A DNA stretch of 64,000 nt from NCBI RefSeq assembly GCF_023023025.1, contig NZ_CP095481.1, positions 5,407,001-5,471,000 of the forward strand. Direction: 5' to 3'. The position numbers and the translations under genes are program-made. The DNA is from Amycolatopsis sp. WQ 127309. GTDB taxonomy: Bacteria; Actinomycetota; Actinomycetes; Mycobacteriales; Pseudonocardiaceae. Below, in pieces: positions 1-8,607 of the stretch (the stretch's first letter is position 1; every line of letters starts with the position of its first letter). The notes under the pieces are model-generated. The model was given only the letters and a program-made list of their open reading frames with translations. It did not search any database and was not told the DNA's origin.

Positions 1-1338
1 GAACAACGAGAACAGCAGCGTCGACAGGTTCGCCGACGCCGCGACCGCGAAGGCCAGCGCCACCAGGAACGCGATGTTCTGCCCGTTGGCCAGCACCCCG
101 CCGACGATGGCCAGCGCGCCGACCACGATCGCGGTCAGCCGGGCCACCCGGACCTCGTCGGCCGGTTCGGCCTTGCCGCGCTTGAAGATGTTCGCGTAGA
201 CGTCGTGGGCGAACGAGGCCGACGCGGTGATCGTCAGCCCGGCGACCACGGCCAGGATCGTCGCGAACGCGACCGCGGCGATGATGCCGAGCAGCAGCGT
301 CCCGCCGACGTGCAGGGCCAGCAGCGGCGCCGCCGAGTTCTCGCCGCCCGGGGCGCCCTTGATCTCGTCCGCGCCGACCAGCGCGGCCGCGCCGAAGCCG
401 ATCACCAGCGTGCACAGGTAGAACACGAACATGCACGCCGTCGCCCAGACGACGCTTCGTCGCGCTTCGCGCGAGTTCGGCACGGTGTAGAAGCGCATCA
501 GCACGTGCGGCAGGGCCGCCGCGCCGAGGACCAGCGCCAGCGCCAGGGACACGAAGTCGAGCTTGGTGGTGCCGTTCTTGCCGTACGAGCCGCCCGGCTC
601 GAGGAGCTTGTCGCCGAGCGGGCTGTTCTCGGCCGCCGAGGACAGCAGGTTCGAGAACCCGAAGCCGAACTTGCCGAACAGGAACACCGTCAGCAGCACG
701 CCGCACATCAGCAGGATGGTCGCCTTGATGATCTGCACCCACGTGGTGCCCTTCATCCCGCCGACCAGCACGTACAGCACCATGATCAGGCCGACGACGC
801 CGATCACCAGCGCCTGGCCGAGCTTGGAGTGCACGTTGAGCAGCAGCGCCACCAGGCCACCGGCGCCCGCCATCTGCGCCAGCATGTAGAAGAACGAGAT
901 GACCAGGGTCGACGTCGCCGCCGCGGCGCGGACCGGGCGCTGCTTCATCCGGAAGCTCAGGACGTCGCCCATCGTGAACCGGCCGGTGTTGCGCAGCAGT
1001 TCCGCGATGAGCAGCAGGTCCACCAGCCACGCGACGAGGAACCCGATCGAGTAGAGGAAGCCGTCGTAGCCGTGGATCGCGATGGCGCCGGCGATGCCGA
1101 GGAACGACGCCGCCGACAGGAAGTCGCCCGACAGCGCGATGCCGTTCTGACGGCCGGTGAACGCGCTGCCCGCGGCGTAGTAGTCCGACGTCGAGGAGTT
1201 CCGGGAGCTGGCCCGGTAGACGACGTACAGCGTGATCGCCACGAACAGGGCGAACACGGCGGTGTTGACGATCGGGTCGCTGGCGGGCACCCCCGCGGCG
1301 AGCACGGTCACGGCCGTCGGCGCGGTCGGTGTCGTCAT
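1..1338 (-). CDS. actP: Sodium/solute symporter, ActP/MctC-like (3' part missing)
   Basis: A membrane symporter of the SSS family that takes up acetate or related short monocarboxylates with a cation. Translation of the minus strand from ATG at 1338 gives 446 codons without a stop, running off the left edge, so the C-terminus is absent. The N-terminus is followed by hydrophobic segments and by family-typical stretches such as SDYYAAG, ALSGDFLSAASFLGIAG and VGGMKGTTWVQIIKA, characteristic of cation/acetate symporters. The start codon overlaps the stop of the upstream DUF485 gene (ATGA), so the two are translationally coupled. The pairing DUF485-ActP is the usual arrangement (yjcH-actP in Escherichia coli). 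The exact substrate (acetate, pyruvate, propionate) cannot be told from sequence. Confidence 0.92.
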   Translation of the reverse strand, partial: MTTPTAPTAVTVLAAGVPASDPIVNTAVFALFVAITLYVVYRASSRNSSTSDYYAAGSAFTGRQNGIALSGDFLSAASFLGIAGAIAIHGYDGFLYSIGFLVAWLVDLLLIAELLRNTGRFTMGDVLSFRMKQRPVRAAAATSTLVISFFYMLAQMAGAGGLVALLLNVHSKLGQALVIGVVGLIMVLYVLVGGMKGTTWVQIIKATILLMCGVLLTVFLFGKFGFGFSNLLSSAAENSPLGDKLLEPGGSYGKNGTTKLDFVSLALALVLGAAALPHVLMRFYTVPNSREARRSVVWATACMFVFYLCTLVIGFGAAALVGADEIKGAPGGENSAAPLLALHVGGTLLLGIIAAVAFATILAVVAGLTITASASFAHDVYANIFKRGKAEPADEVRVARLTAIVVGALAIVGGVLANGQNIAFLVALAFAVAASANLSTLLFSLF

Positions 1339-1781
1339 CGGGGCGTCCCTTCGGTCAGGCCTTCGCGGGCCCTCAGCTCGGCCACCCGCGGGTCGAGCTG
1401 GGTGCGGGCGTAGCGCAGGTAGAGCCACGTGACGAGCGCGGTGCTGGCGAACTGGCCGATGCCGAGCAGGATGCCGACGTTGACCTGGCCGAACACCTTG
1501 GCGCTCATGAAGTCGTGCGCGTAGGCGGCCAGCAGCACGTAGGTCATGTACCAGGCGAAGAAGGCCAGGCTCATCGGGAAGACGAACCCGCGGAACCGCC
1601 GGCGCAGGGCGGTGAACTCGCGCCCGGCCTGGATTCCGGCGTAGTCGGGACCCGAGCGGGGACGGGACTGGCGGTGCTGGCCGTGCCGGCCATCGGACGG
1701 GTGATCCCCGGTGAACAGGGCCGGCATCTGGCCGGTCTCTTCCAGGGCGTTGCCCGTCGCGGGGCGCGCGACGTCGTACAT
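1335..1781 (-). CDS. DUF485 small membrane protein, partner of the symporter
   Basis: A 148-residue protein with a hydrophilic N-terminal half (about 60 residues, rich in Arg, Gly and Pro) and two membrane segments in the C-terminal half (around FVFPMSLAFFAWYMTYVLLAAY and VNVGILLGIGQFASTALVTWLYL), the typical DUF485 layout. Such proteins sit directly upstream of acetate-type symporters and are presumed to assist them; their biochemical role is unproven. The start at 1781 is preceded by a good ribosome site (GGAGG about 8 bases upstream). Its stop overlaps the symporter start by four bases. The N-terminal extension is longer than in the roughly 100-residue E. coli YjcH. Confidence 0.88.
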   Translation of the reverse strand: MYDVARPATGNALEETGQMPALFTGDHPSDGRHGQHRQSRPRSGPDYAGIQAGREFTALRRRFRGFVFPMSLAFFAWYMTYVLLAAYAHDFMSAKVFGQVNVGILLGIGQFASTALVTWLYLRYARTQLDPRVAELRAREGLTEGTPR

Positions 1782-1873
1782 GGGTTGCCTCCGGCAGAAA
1801 GCCTTCCGTGGCGGCGGGGCTGCTGGCCCTGCGAGCAGGGCACCGGGCCGCCCTTGCGGACTGCGAAGCGCAC

Positions 1874-1903
1874 ATCGTAACTACGCCGTCCGGCTGCCCG
1901 AAA
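1874..1903 (-). promoter_or_regulatory. Possible promoter of the DUF485-symporter operon
   Basis: On the minus strand a TTTCGG (1903-1898), an 18-base spacer and TACGAT (1879-1874) resemble a vegetative actinomycete promoter. The -10 box fits TAnnnT well; the -35 box is poor. It would give a leader of about 85 bases. Weak support. Confidence 0.25.
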
Positions 1904-2460
1904 AGGCGCCGGGTCGTTTGCGGGTCACCGCGACGCGGTATTCGTTTTCTTGTCGAAAATGTCGAAACCCGGACTTCGTCGAGTTCGCGGACGGGTTACC
2001 CACAATGAGGAAAGAATTGTGACGCCGCGCTGTCCTACTTAGCGGTAGCCGGGGCAAATGGGCTAACCGTGCTGGACAGTCGTCAAGACGTGTCACCTGG
2101 AGTAGTCAAGAGGGTCCGGGGTCGCCTCGGAGAGGGTCCCCCCGGTGCGGGCGTGGCGGAGAAGATCCACTGGTCAGCCACGCTCCCGAATGGAATCACC
2201 AGGTCGAGCGACGGTCGGCCGGAATGCCACAACATCGGGCACACATTGAGACTTGACCCACTCGATGGGGGTACGGAGTGTAGATCGTCCGAGGGAACTT
2301 GGGCGGCCAGGTGGGCTAATCGGGTGACGGCCGGACGCTCACAACGGCCGCGTCCGGTAACCGGAATTCCCTCTTCCGCCCCCGGCCGTGCAGAATGAGT
2401 CGGCCCACTACCGGGCCGGAAAGTACTTTTCGCAGGTCAGGGCCCGAACCGGGAACACAA

Positions 2461-2488
2461 TTGACCGGCCGGGCCGCGGGGGTACGAT
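2461..2488 (+). promoter_or_regulatory. Vegetative-type promoter upstream of cvnA
   Basis: TTGACC (2461-2466), a 16-base GC-rich spacer and TACGAT (2483-2488) match the HrdB/SigA consensus of actinomycetes closely. Transcription would begin near 2495, giving the conservon mRNA a leader of almost 300 bases. Seen in sequence; activity is inferred. Confidence 0.5.
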
Positions 2489-2787
2489 TCTTTGGCCCAG
2501 CTGACCGCAGCGATCCGATTGGCACCGATTAAGTTGATCTCGACGACCGTGCAGACCGCAACTTGCGCCGTGCACGTGCAGAGTCCCGGGAACGGGACGC
2601 CGGGACGGTGCTCGCTGCGCGCGGCCGGAGGGGCAGCCGGGGACGTGCGAGGGGGCCCGGGGAGCGGCTGGGCGGTGGCGGCACGACCGCCCGCCGGAAC
2701 GCCGCGAGCCGGGACGCCGTGCGGCCGACGCGGATCCATGACGCCGGACAGGGAGTCACTCACGTGACCGTTGCAGGAGAAGGTCAG

Positions 2788-5700
2788 GTGCCCGTCGGGG
2801 AACTGCTCGGCCGAGCACCCCGGCGGTCGAAGGGGAAGGCCGTCTTGCAGGCGCTCGTGCGCTGGCGCGACTGGAGCCTCCCCGTCAAGCTTTCGGCCGT
2901 CACCGTCGTGCCCATCGTCCTCGCGATGGTGCTCGGCATCACGACGATCGCCGGCCAGGTCGGCCGCTCGGACGACTACCAGCGGCTCGACCGGCTCGTC
3001 GCGCTCGGCGTCCAGGTGCGCGTGCTCACCAGCGCGCTGCAACAGGAACGCACGGTCACCGCGGCGATGCTGACCGACGGCACCGTCGGCGGCACGCCCG
3101 AGCTGGCGACGGCCCGCAAGGCGACCGACGCCGCGGTCGGCCCGTTCACCGACGCGCAGGCCCGCGGGTCCGCCATCGAGCCCGGCGTGGCCGGGGCGGC
3201 GGGCGCGGCCACCGCGCAGGTCAACAACCTCGACTTCCTCCGCCGTCAGGTCGACGGCGGTCAGCTCGACCCGGGCCAGGCCGTCACCGCGTACTCGGGG
3301 GTCACCGGCGCGCTGATCGGCCTCGACACCGCGGCCACCGCCGGTGCCGGCGACGGCACCCTCGGCGGCACGCCCGCCGGGCTGCACGAGCTGCTCGTCG
3401 CGGGCGAGCAGGTGTCGCTCAGCCAGGCGATGGTGTCCTACGGCATCAACCGCGGCGCGCTCTCGCCGAGCGAGCTGGCCACCCTCCGCGCCGCCGAGCT
3501 GCGGCTGGCCGACCGGCTCGTCGACTTCCGGGCCGCGGCGGGCGACGCGCTGCAGCGCGACTTCTCGGCGATCGCCGAGGGCACCGACGCGCAGAGCCGC
3601 GCCCGGATGGTCGAGTCCGTGCTCGGCGCGCAGCCCGACTCCGCGCGGGCCGCCTTCCGCGCCCTCTCCGCGACCGACTGGAACATCGCGTCCACGGCGA
3701 TGCGGGCGCAGATCGCCCAGGTCGCCGACCGGCTCGGCACGCAGGCGTCGGACACGTCGTCGTCGATGGTCGAGGAGGCCAGCAGCGGCGCGGGCCTGCT
3801 CGCGGTGCTGCTGTTCGCCGCGCTGGTGCTCGCCGTCGCGGTCGTCTTCCTCATCACCCGCCAGCTGCTGCGCTCGCTGAAGGTGCTGCGCCGCAGCGCG
3901 CTCGACGTCGCCGAGACCGCGCTGCCCGAAGCCGTCCGCAACATCCAGGAGGGCCGCGCGCAGGGCACGGACGTCACGCCGGTGCCGATCCGCACCGACG
4001 ACGAGGTCGGCGAAGTGGCGCGCGCCTTCGACAAGGTGCACCACCAGGCGCTGCGGCTGGCGACCGAGCAGGCCGCGATGCGCACCGGCTATGGCAGCGT
4101 GTTCGTCAACCTGTCCCGGCGCAGCCAGAGCCTGGTGCAGCGGCAGCTGCAGCTGATCGAGCAGCTCGAGCGCGACGAAGAGGACGCCGACCAGCTGGCG
4201 ACGCTGTTCCAGCTCGACCACCTCGCCACCCGCATGCGGCGCAACAACGAGAACCTGATGGTCCTCTCCGGCGCGGAGCCGGGCCGCCGCTCCGGCAAGC
4301 CGGTCGGCACCACCGACATGCTCCGCGCCGCGGTGTCGGAGATCGAGCAGTACCAACGGGTCCAGGTGCAGCCGCCGCCCCCGGCGCGGATCGTCGGGTA
4401 CGCCGCGAGCGACCTGATGCGCCTGGTCGCCGAGCTGCTGGACAACGCGACCGCGTTCTCCGCGCCGGAGACGTCGGTGACGGTGGCGTCGCGGCTGGGC
4501 GACGACGGTTCGCTCAACATCGACATCCTCGACAAGGGCATCGGCATGAACGAGGCCGAGGTCACCGAGGCGAACACCCGGCTGACCGAGGCCGGGTCGG
4601 TCGACCTGGCGACGTCCCGCCGGATGGGCCTGTTCGTGGTCGGCCGGCTGGCCAGCCGGCACCGGATCGGGGTGTCGCTGCACGGCGGCAAGGACATCGT
4701 CGGCGTCCGGGCCACCGTCGTCATCCCGGCGGAGCTGGTGATGCCGGTGACCGACGGTCCGCTGACCGGCCGGATCGGCACGGTGCAGCAGTCGCCCCTG
4801 GGTTCGGCCGGCATGCTGCCGCGCCGTCAGGTCAACGGCAGCTCCCGCCCGCAGCCGGTCGTCCCGCAGCAGCCGCCGATGGGGGAGGAGCGGTGGCCGT
4901 CGGCCAGCGACCTCGCCGGGCTGGCCAACGGGCACGGCCCCGGCGCCGAGCGGCCGCCGACGGACCTGGAGATCTCGGGCACGGACCTGTTCGCCCCGAT
5001 CCCGAAGGACGACCCGGCCCCGCCGCCGCGGCCGACCCTGCCGCCGGTGCCCGCGGTGCTGCCGGTGCCGCAGCCGCCGCGCCACGACGACCTGCCCTCG
5101 GGCAAGGACCTGTTCTCCGCCAACGAGACCACGCTCAGCGACTGGTGGCGGCACGCGACCGGGAAGCCGTCCCCGGCAGCCAAGCCCGCACCCGCCCCGG
5201 CGCCGGACCGCTCCGAGACGACGCCGATCTTCGACGAGATGCTGTCCGCGTGGTTCCGCGAGGACAAGCCCGCTGAGAAGACAGCCACTGAGAAGCCGGC
5301 CGCCGAGAAGACCGCCGGCAAGCCGGTGCCGGCCGTTGCGGCACCGGTAGTCGACGAGGAGGCCGTCGCCGACGAGGAAACGGCGCCCGAAGAGGAGCCG
5401 GCCGCCGAGCCGGAGGGCCGCAGCTGGGACTTCGCGAGCGACGAAGAGTTCCGCACGGTCCAGGCGGTCACGAAGGCCGAGCCGACGGCGTTCACCGACG
5501 CGGGCCTCCCGCGCCGCCGCCGCGGCGAGCAGCTCATGCCGGGCAGCGCGACCTCCAGCCCGGCGGCCTTCGCCTCACCGGCCCCGGCGGGCTCGGACCT
5601 CCCGGTCCGTGACCCGGCGGACGTCCGCGGCCGCTTGAGCAGCTTCCAGCAGGGCGTGACCCGAGGCCGCCAGGAAGCCCGCGAAGCCGCGGCGGCCCAG

Positions 5701-7437
5701 GGCGCGGAGACGGGCAGCGAGCAGCAGGACGCGCTGTCACAGGTGGACGCCCAGCCCGACGCTCAGCCGGGTCGCCAGAACGGCTTGCCGCAGGTGGGCG
5801 AGAACGGGTCGTCGCAGGCGGAGCAGTGGTCGGGTCAGCCGGCCGGACTGCCTCAGGCGGGCGAAGACGAGTCGTACGGCTCGCTCGAGCCGGACGAGCA
5901 GCAGCCGGCCGAGTCGAACGGTCTGCCGCAGCAGGGGCAGCAGTGGTCGAGCCGGTCGAACGGGCAGCAGCAGTCCGGTCAGCAGAACGGCCAGCAGCAG
6001 CCGGGCCAGCAGCCGAACGGTCAGCAGCAGCCGAACGGCCTGCCGCAGTCCGGTCAGCAGAACGGCCTGCCGCAGCCAGGTCAGCAGCAGTCGAACGGAC
6101 AGCCGCAGTCTGGTCAGCAGAACGGTCTCTCGCAGCCCGGTCAGCAGCCGAACGGTCTGCCGCAGCCGAACCAGGTGAACGACCTGCGACAGCCGGGTCA
6201 GCAACCGAGCCAGCAGCAGCCGGGAGGGCAGCAACCTGGCCAGCGGCAGCCGGGCGGGCAGCCCGATCCCCAGCAGCCGGGCCGGCCGTCCGCGGCGCGG
6301 TATTCCGGTGGGCCGCAGCCGGTCCAGCCGTCGGCGTTCCACCAGTTCGGCGGGCAGCAGCCGGGTCAGCAGGCCGAGCAGCAGCAGTCCGACGAGCCGC
6401 AGTTCCCGCAGACCGGTGGACCGCAGTCCCCGCAGTCTGACGAAACCCGGTTCCCGTTGTCCGACGGGCCGCAGTTCCCGCCGTCGGAGGGAACCCAGTT
6501 CCCGCTGTCCAATGGGCCGGAAGCGGGGCCCTACCCCGGTTCCCGGCCGTCGGCGCCGCAGCGGGCGGCCTTTCAGCCGCCCGATGGGCAGCCCGGCGAC
6601 CCGTCCCGGCCGGGGGCTTACCAGCCCGGCGGGCAGCAGGCGTTCCGGCCGCCCTCGGCCTACCAGCAGCCCGGCGACCGGCAATCCCGGCCGTCGGGGC
6701 CGCACCAGCCTGGTGGGCCGCAGGCGTACCGGCAGCCCGGGTCCGGGCAGTTCTCCCTGCCGCGGCAGTTCGGCGGGCAGCCGCCGATGCCGCCGCAGCC
6801 GGGGTCCGGCCATCCGTTCCAGGAGCAGCCGCCGGGGGCCTACCGGCAGCCGTCGGCCTTCCCGCAGCCCGGACAACACCCGAGCCGGCCCGGACAGCAG
6901 CAACCCGGGCAACAGCAACCCAGTCAGCAGCAACCCGGGCAGCAACAACCGGGCCAGCAACAACCGGGCCAGCAACAACCGGGCCAGCGGCCAGACCAGC
7001 AGGAGCTGCCCCAGCAGGGCGGACACCCCGCCTTCCAGGACCAGCCGCCCCCGGTGCTGCCGACCCGGCGGCCCGGCCCGGCGCACGAGCCGGCCGAGCC
7101 GGCCGACGAGACTCCGACGCCCCGCCGGGAAGACGCCGCCCTGGAGGCGACGGCGGAGTGGAACTTCGGCTCGGACGAAGGCTGGCGGACCGTGCAAGCG
7201 GTGTCCCAGTCGGCGCCCGCCACGTTCACTTCGGCAGGATTGCCCCGGCGCCGCCGCGGGGAGCAGCTGCTCCCGGGCAGCGCCGCACCGCCCACCGGGG
7301 CCGCTGCCCCCCGACCACAACGCGACGCACACGACGTGCGCGGTCGCCTGCGCAGTTTCCAGCAGGGCATCGAGCGCGGACGCCACCGCAACGCTCGGGC
7401 GACCGAGACGAACCACGAGACACTGGAGGGTGAATGA
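2788..7437 (+). CDS. cvnA: CvnA: nitrate/nitrite-sensor-type histidine kinase-like protein with giant Q/P-rich tail
   Basis: Membrane sensor of a conservon, thought to work with CvnB-D as a G-protein-like signalling complex. From GTG 2788 it is 1549 residues: membrane segment at about 33-56, an extracytoplasmic NIT-type sensor region, second membrane segment at about 336-358, HAMP-like linker, then a GHKL ATPase domain (N-box LLDNATAF near 550, G-box DKGIGMNE near 580). The tail from about residue 650 is Pro-rich, then from about 990 to 1410 mostly Gln, Pro and Gly in short repeats. A terminal module (SDE..RTVQAV, GLPRRRRGEQL, DVRGRL, SFQQG) occurs twice, near 877-965 and 1456-1540, flanking the repeats. 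Start choice: GTG 2788 has AGGAG 8 bases upstream; GTG 2764 with GGGAG is nearly as good. Homologues I know of are far shorter. The open frame continues upstream to 2563 without support. Confidence 0.9.
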   Translation: MPVGELLGRAPRRSKGKAVLQALVRWRDWSLPVKLSAVTVVPIVLAMVLGITTIAGQVGRSDDYQRLDRLVALGVQVRVLTSALQQERTVTAAMLTDGTVGGTPELATARKATDAAVGPFTDAQARGSAIEPGVAGAAGAATAQVNNLDFLRRQVDGGQLDPGQAVTAYSGVTGALIGLDTAATAGAGDGTLGGTPAGLHELLVAGEQVSLSQAMVSYGINRGALSPSELATLRAAELRLADRLVDFRAAAGDALQRDFSAIAEGTDAQSRARMVESVLGAQPDSARAAFRALSATDWNIASTAMRAQIAQVADRLGTQASDTSSSMVEEASSGAGLLAVLLFAALVLAVAVVFLITRQLLRSLKVLRRSALDVAETALPEAVRNIQEGRAQGTDVTPVPIRTDDEVGEVARAFDKVHHQALRLATEQAAMRTGYGSVFVNLSRRSQSLVQRQLQLIEQLERDEEDADQLATLFQLDHLATRMRRNNENLMVLSGAEPGRRSGKPVGTTDMLRAAVSEIEQYQRVQVQPPPPARIVGYAASDLMRLVAELLDNATAFSAPETSVTVASRLGDDGSLNIDILDKGIGMNEAEVTEANTRLTEAGSVDLATSRRMGLFVVGRLASRHRIGVSLHGGKDIVGVRATVVIPAELVMPVTDGPLTGRIGTVQQSPLGSAGMLPRRQVNGSSRPQPVVPQQPPMGEERWPSASDLAGLANGHGPGAERPPTDLEISGTDLFAPIPKDDPAPPPRPTLPPVPAVLPVPQPPRHDDLPSGKDLFSANETTLSDWWRHATGKPSPAAKPAPAPAPDRSETTPIFDEMLSAWFREDKPAEKTATEKPAAEKTAGKPVPAVAAPVVDEEAVADEETAPEEEPAAEPEGRSWDFASDEEFRTVQAVTKAEPTAFTDAGLPRRRRGEQLMPGSATSSPAAFASPAPAGSDLPVRDPADVRGRLSSFQQGVTRGRQEAREAAAAQGAETGSEQQDALSQVDAQPDAQPGRQNGLPQVGENGSSQAEQWSGQPAGLPQAGEDESYGSLEPDEQQPAESNGLPQQGQQWSSRSNGQQQSGQQNGQQQPGQQPNGQQQPNGLPQSGQQNGLPQPGQQQSNGQPQSGQQNGLSQPGQQPNGLPQPNQVNDLRQPGQQPSQQQPGGQQPGQRQPGGQPDPQQPGRPSAARYSGGPQPVQPSAFHQFGGQQPGQQAEQQQSDEPQFPQTGGPQSPQSDETRFPLSDGPQFPPSEGTQFPLSNGPEAGPYPGSRPSAPQRAAFQPPDGQPGDPSRPGAYQPGGQQAFRPPSAYQQPGDRQSRPSGPHQPGGPQAYRQPGSGQFSLPRQFGGQPPMPPQPGSGHPFQEQPPGAYRQPSAFPQPGQHPSRPGQQQPGQQQPSQQQPGQQQPGQQQPGQQQPGQRPDQQELPQQGGHPAFQDQPPPVLPTRRPGPAHEPAEPADETPTPRREDAALEATAEWNFGSDEGWRTVQAVSQSAPATFTSAGLPRRRRGEQLLPGSAAPPTGAAAPRPQRDAHDVRGRLRSFQQGIERGRHRNARATETNHETLEGE
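5755..7020 (+). repeat. Gln/Pro/Gly-coding low-complexity region inside cvnA
   Basis: About 1.25 kb coding for imperfect short repeats built from GQQ, QPG, NGLPQ and GQQNG blocks. The clearest array is at 6893-6990, with three exact tandem copies of the 15-base unit agcaacaaccgggcc at 6941-6985, each coding for five residues of a QQPGQ cycle. All units are multiples of three, so copy-number change keeps the frame. The region is intrinsically disordered by composition. Confidence 0.85.
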
Positions 7438-7886
7438 CCTCGCCGAGTAGCGCTCAGCCGACGCAGAATCAGTTCGGCTGGCTGGTCAACGACTTCGCCG
7501 AGCGAGTACCCGGCGTGGCGCACGCGGTGGTCGTCTCGGCGGACGGCCTGCTGCTGTCCGCGTCGAACCGGCTTCCGCTCGACCGGGCCGACCAGCTCGC
7601 CGCGGTCGCGTCGGGACTGGTCAGCCTGACTCAGGGCGCCGCACGGTGCTTCGAGGCCGGCGCGGTGAACGAGACGGTGGTGGAGATGGAGCTGGGGATC
7701 ATGGTGCTGATGTCGATCAGCGACGGATCATGCCTGGCCGTGCTCGCCGCCCCCAACTGCGACATCGGCCAGGTCGCGTACGAAATGACGATGCTCGTCG
7801 ACCGGGTCGGCCAGATCCTGACCCCGGAGCTGCGCGCCCAGCTCCAGGGTTCGGGTGGGTCCCTGATCGGCGAACCGGTGGGATGA
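7434..7886 (+). CDS. cvnB: CvnB: roadblock/LC7 domain protein
   Basis: A 150-residue roadblock/LC7 (MglB-like) protein, second gene of the conservon. The fold is recognised from family stretches such as QFGWLVNDFAERVPGVAHAVVVS, ADGLLLSAS and the C-terminal MTMLVDRVGQILTPELR. In conservons this protein is expected to contact the GTPase CvnD, as MglB acts on the small GTPase MglA, and to tie it to the membrane sensor CvnA; that role is inferred from the family. Start ATG 7434 overlaps the cvnA stop (ATGA), with GGAGGG just upstream, so translation is coupled. Length is normal for the family (about 130-150). Confidence 0.93.
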   Translation: MTSPSSAQPTQNQFGWLVNDFAERVPGVAHAVVVSADGLLLSASNRLPLDRADQLAAVASGLVSLTQGAARCFEAGAVNETVVEMELGIMVLMSISDGSCLAVLAAPNCDIGQVAYEMTMLVDRVGQILTPELRAQLQGSGGSLIGEPVG

Positions 7887-7893
7887 TGGCGCG

Positions 7894-8607
7894 ATGAGCA
7901 CGGGGTCCGGATCTGCCGGCGAACCCCCGGAGGCGGAGGCCCCCGGTCATGGAGGCGACGGCACTTTTGCCGACGTCTTCAACGGGTTCTCCCTGGATTC
8001 CGGCCGTGCCCGCCGGAAGCGCAAGAAGGGCAAGGAGTCCCCGCCACCCCCGGCCGCCGGTGCGCACGCGGCCGCGGAACCGCCGGCGCCACCAGCGCCG
8101 TCGGCCGACCAAGGAGATCGAGTGACCTCTTTAGTCTCTCCACCCGGCAGTACCGACTCGGACGGCCCCCGACCAGGGGGTTTGTTCGATCCGGGCCCAC
8201 CCAGCGGCGAGTTCGTGATGCCCGCGGTGTTCGAGCAGGCGCCCTCTCCCGAGGATCAGACGGCGATTGTCCGGCCCTACGCGTTGACCGGCGGACGCAC
8301 TCGGGCAAACTACGCCCTGGAGCTGGAGACATTGGTCTCCGCGAGGGACTACGCTACCGGTGGCTTCCCCGAGGTTGCCGCGGAGCAGATCGAGTGCGTC
8401 TCGATCATGGAAGAGTGCCGGACCCCCCGTTCGGTCGCCGAGATCGTGTCGGTGATGCGGCTGCCTCTGGGCGTGGCCCGGGTGCTGATCAGCGACGCGG
8501 CGGACGCGGGGCTGGTCACGGTGCACAAGACGATAACGGGCAATGACGGCGCCGAGGCACATCTGGTGTTGATGGAAAGGGTTTTGAGTGGACTCCGTCG
8601 GCTTTAA
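7894..8607 (+). CDS. cvnC: CvnC: DUF742 protein
   Basis: Third conservon protein. The DUF742 domain is in the C-terminal half: VRPYALTGGRTRANYALELETLVS (nt about 8269-8340) through the winged-helix-like stretch ECVSIMEECRTPRSVAEIVSVMRLPLGVARVLISDAADAGLVTVHK. From ATG 7894 it is 237 residues; DUF742 proteins are usually about 120, so the first 120 residues, rich in Gly, Pro, Ala and Lys/Arg, form an extension. ATG 7894 lacks a clear ribosome site. An in-frame GTG at 8122 has AAGGAG five bases upstream and would give 161 residues, so two products or a mis-chosen start are possible. Its stop overlaps cvnD by 20 bases. DUF742 proteins are thought to be regulatory parts of the conservon; mechanism unknown. 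Confidence 0.88.
   Translation: MSTGSGSAGEPPEAEAPGHGGDGTFADVFNGFSLDSGRARRKRKKGKESPPPPAAGAHAAAEPPAPPAPSADQGDRVTSLVSPPGSTDSDGPRPGGLFDPGPPSGEFVMPAVFEQAPSPEDQTAIVRPYALTGGRTRANYALELETLVSARDYATGGFPEVAAEQIECVSIMEECRTPRSVAEIVSVMRLPLGVARVLISDAADAGLVTVHKTITGNDGAEAHLVLMERVLSGLRRL

Larger units (their letters stand above)
1782..2787. other. Long divergent intergenic region before the conservon
   Basis: About 1 kb separates the symporter operon (left) from cvnA (right). The short open frames here differ in composition from neighbouring genes and I do not support any as coding. The stretch around 1880-2000 is less GC-rich than its surroundings. It holds the candidate leftward promoter at 1874-1903 and a good rightward promoter at 2461-2488. 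A further TTGACC at 2253-2258 lacks a well-placed -10 box. No riboswitch or RNA gene was recognised. Confidence 0.6.

Noticed and set aside
2253..2286. TTGACC followed by TAGATC upstream of cvnA
   Set aside because: The spacer would be 22 bases, too long for a vegetative promoter; the box pair at 2461-2488 is far better.
2563..2787. Upstream extension of cvnA
   Set aside because: Residues are Arg/Gly-rich without likeness to the family and no ribosome site precedes the far start; the good sites are at 2764 and 2788.
5737..7416. Long minus-strand open frame (559 codons) opposite the cvnA tail
   Set aside because: It is antisense to the repetitive tail, made of Leu/Arg repeats that mirror the Gln/Pro/Gly codons; no start signal.
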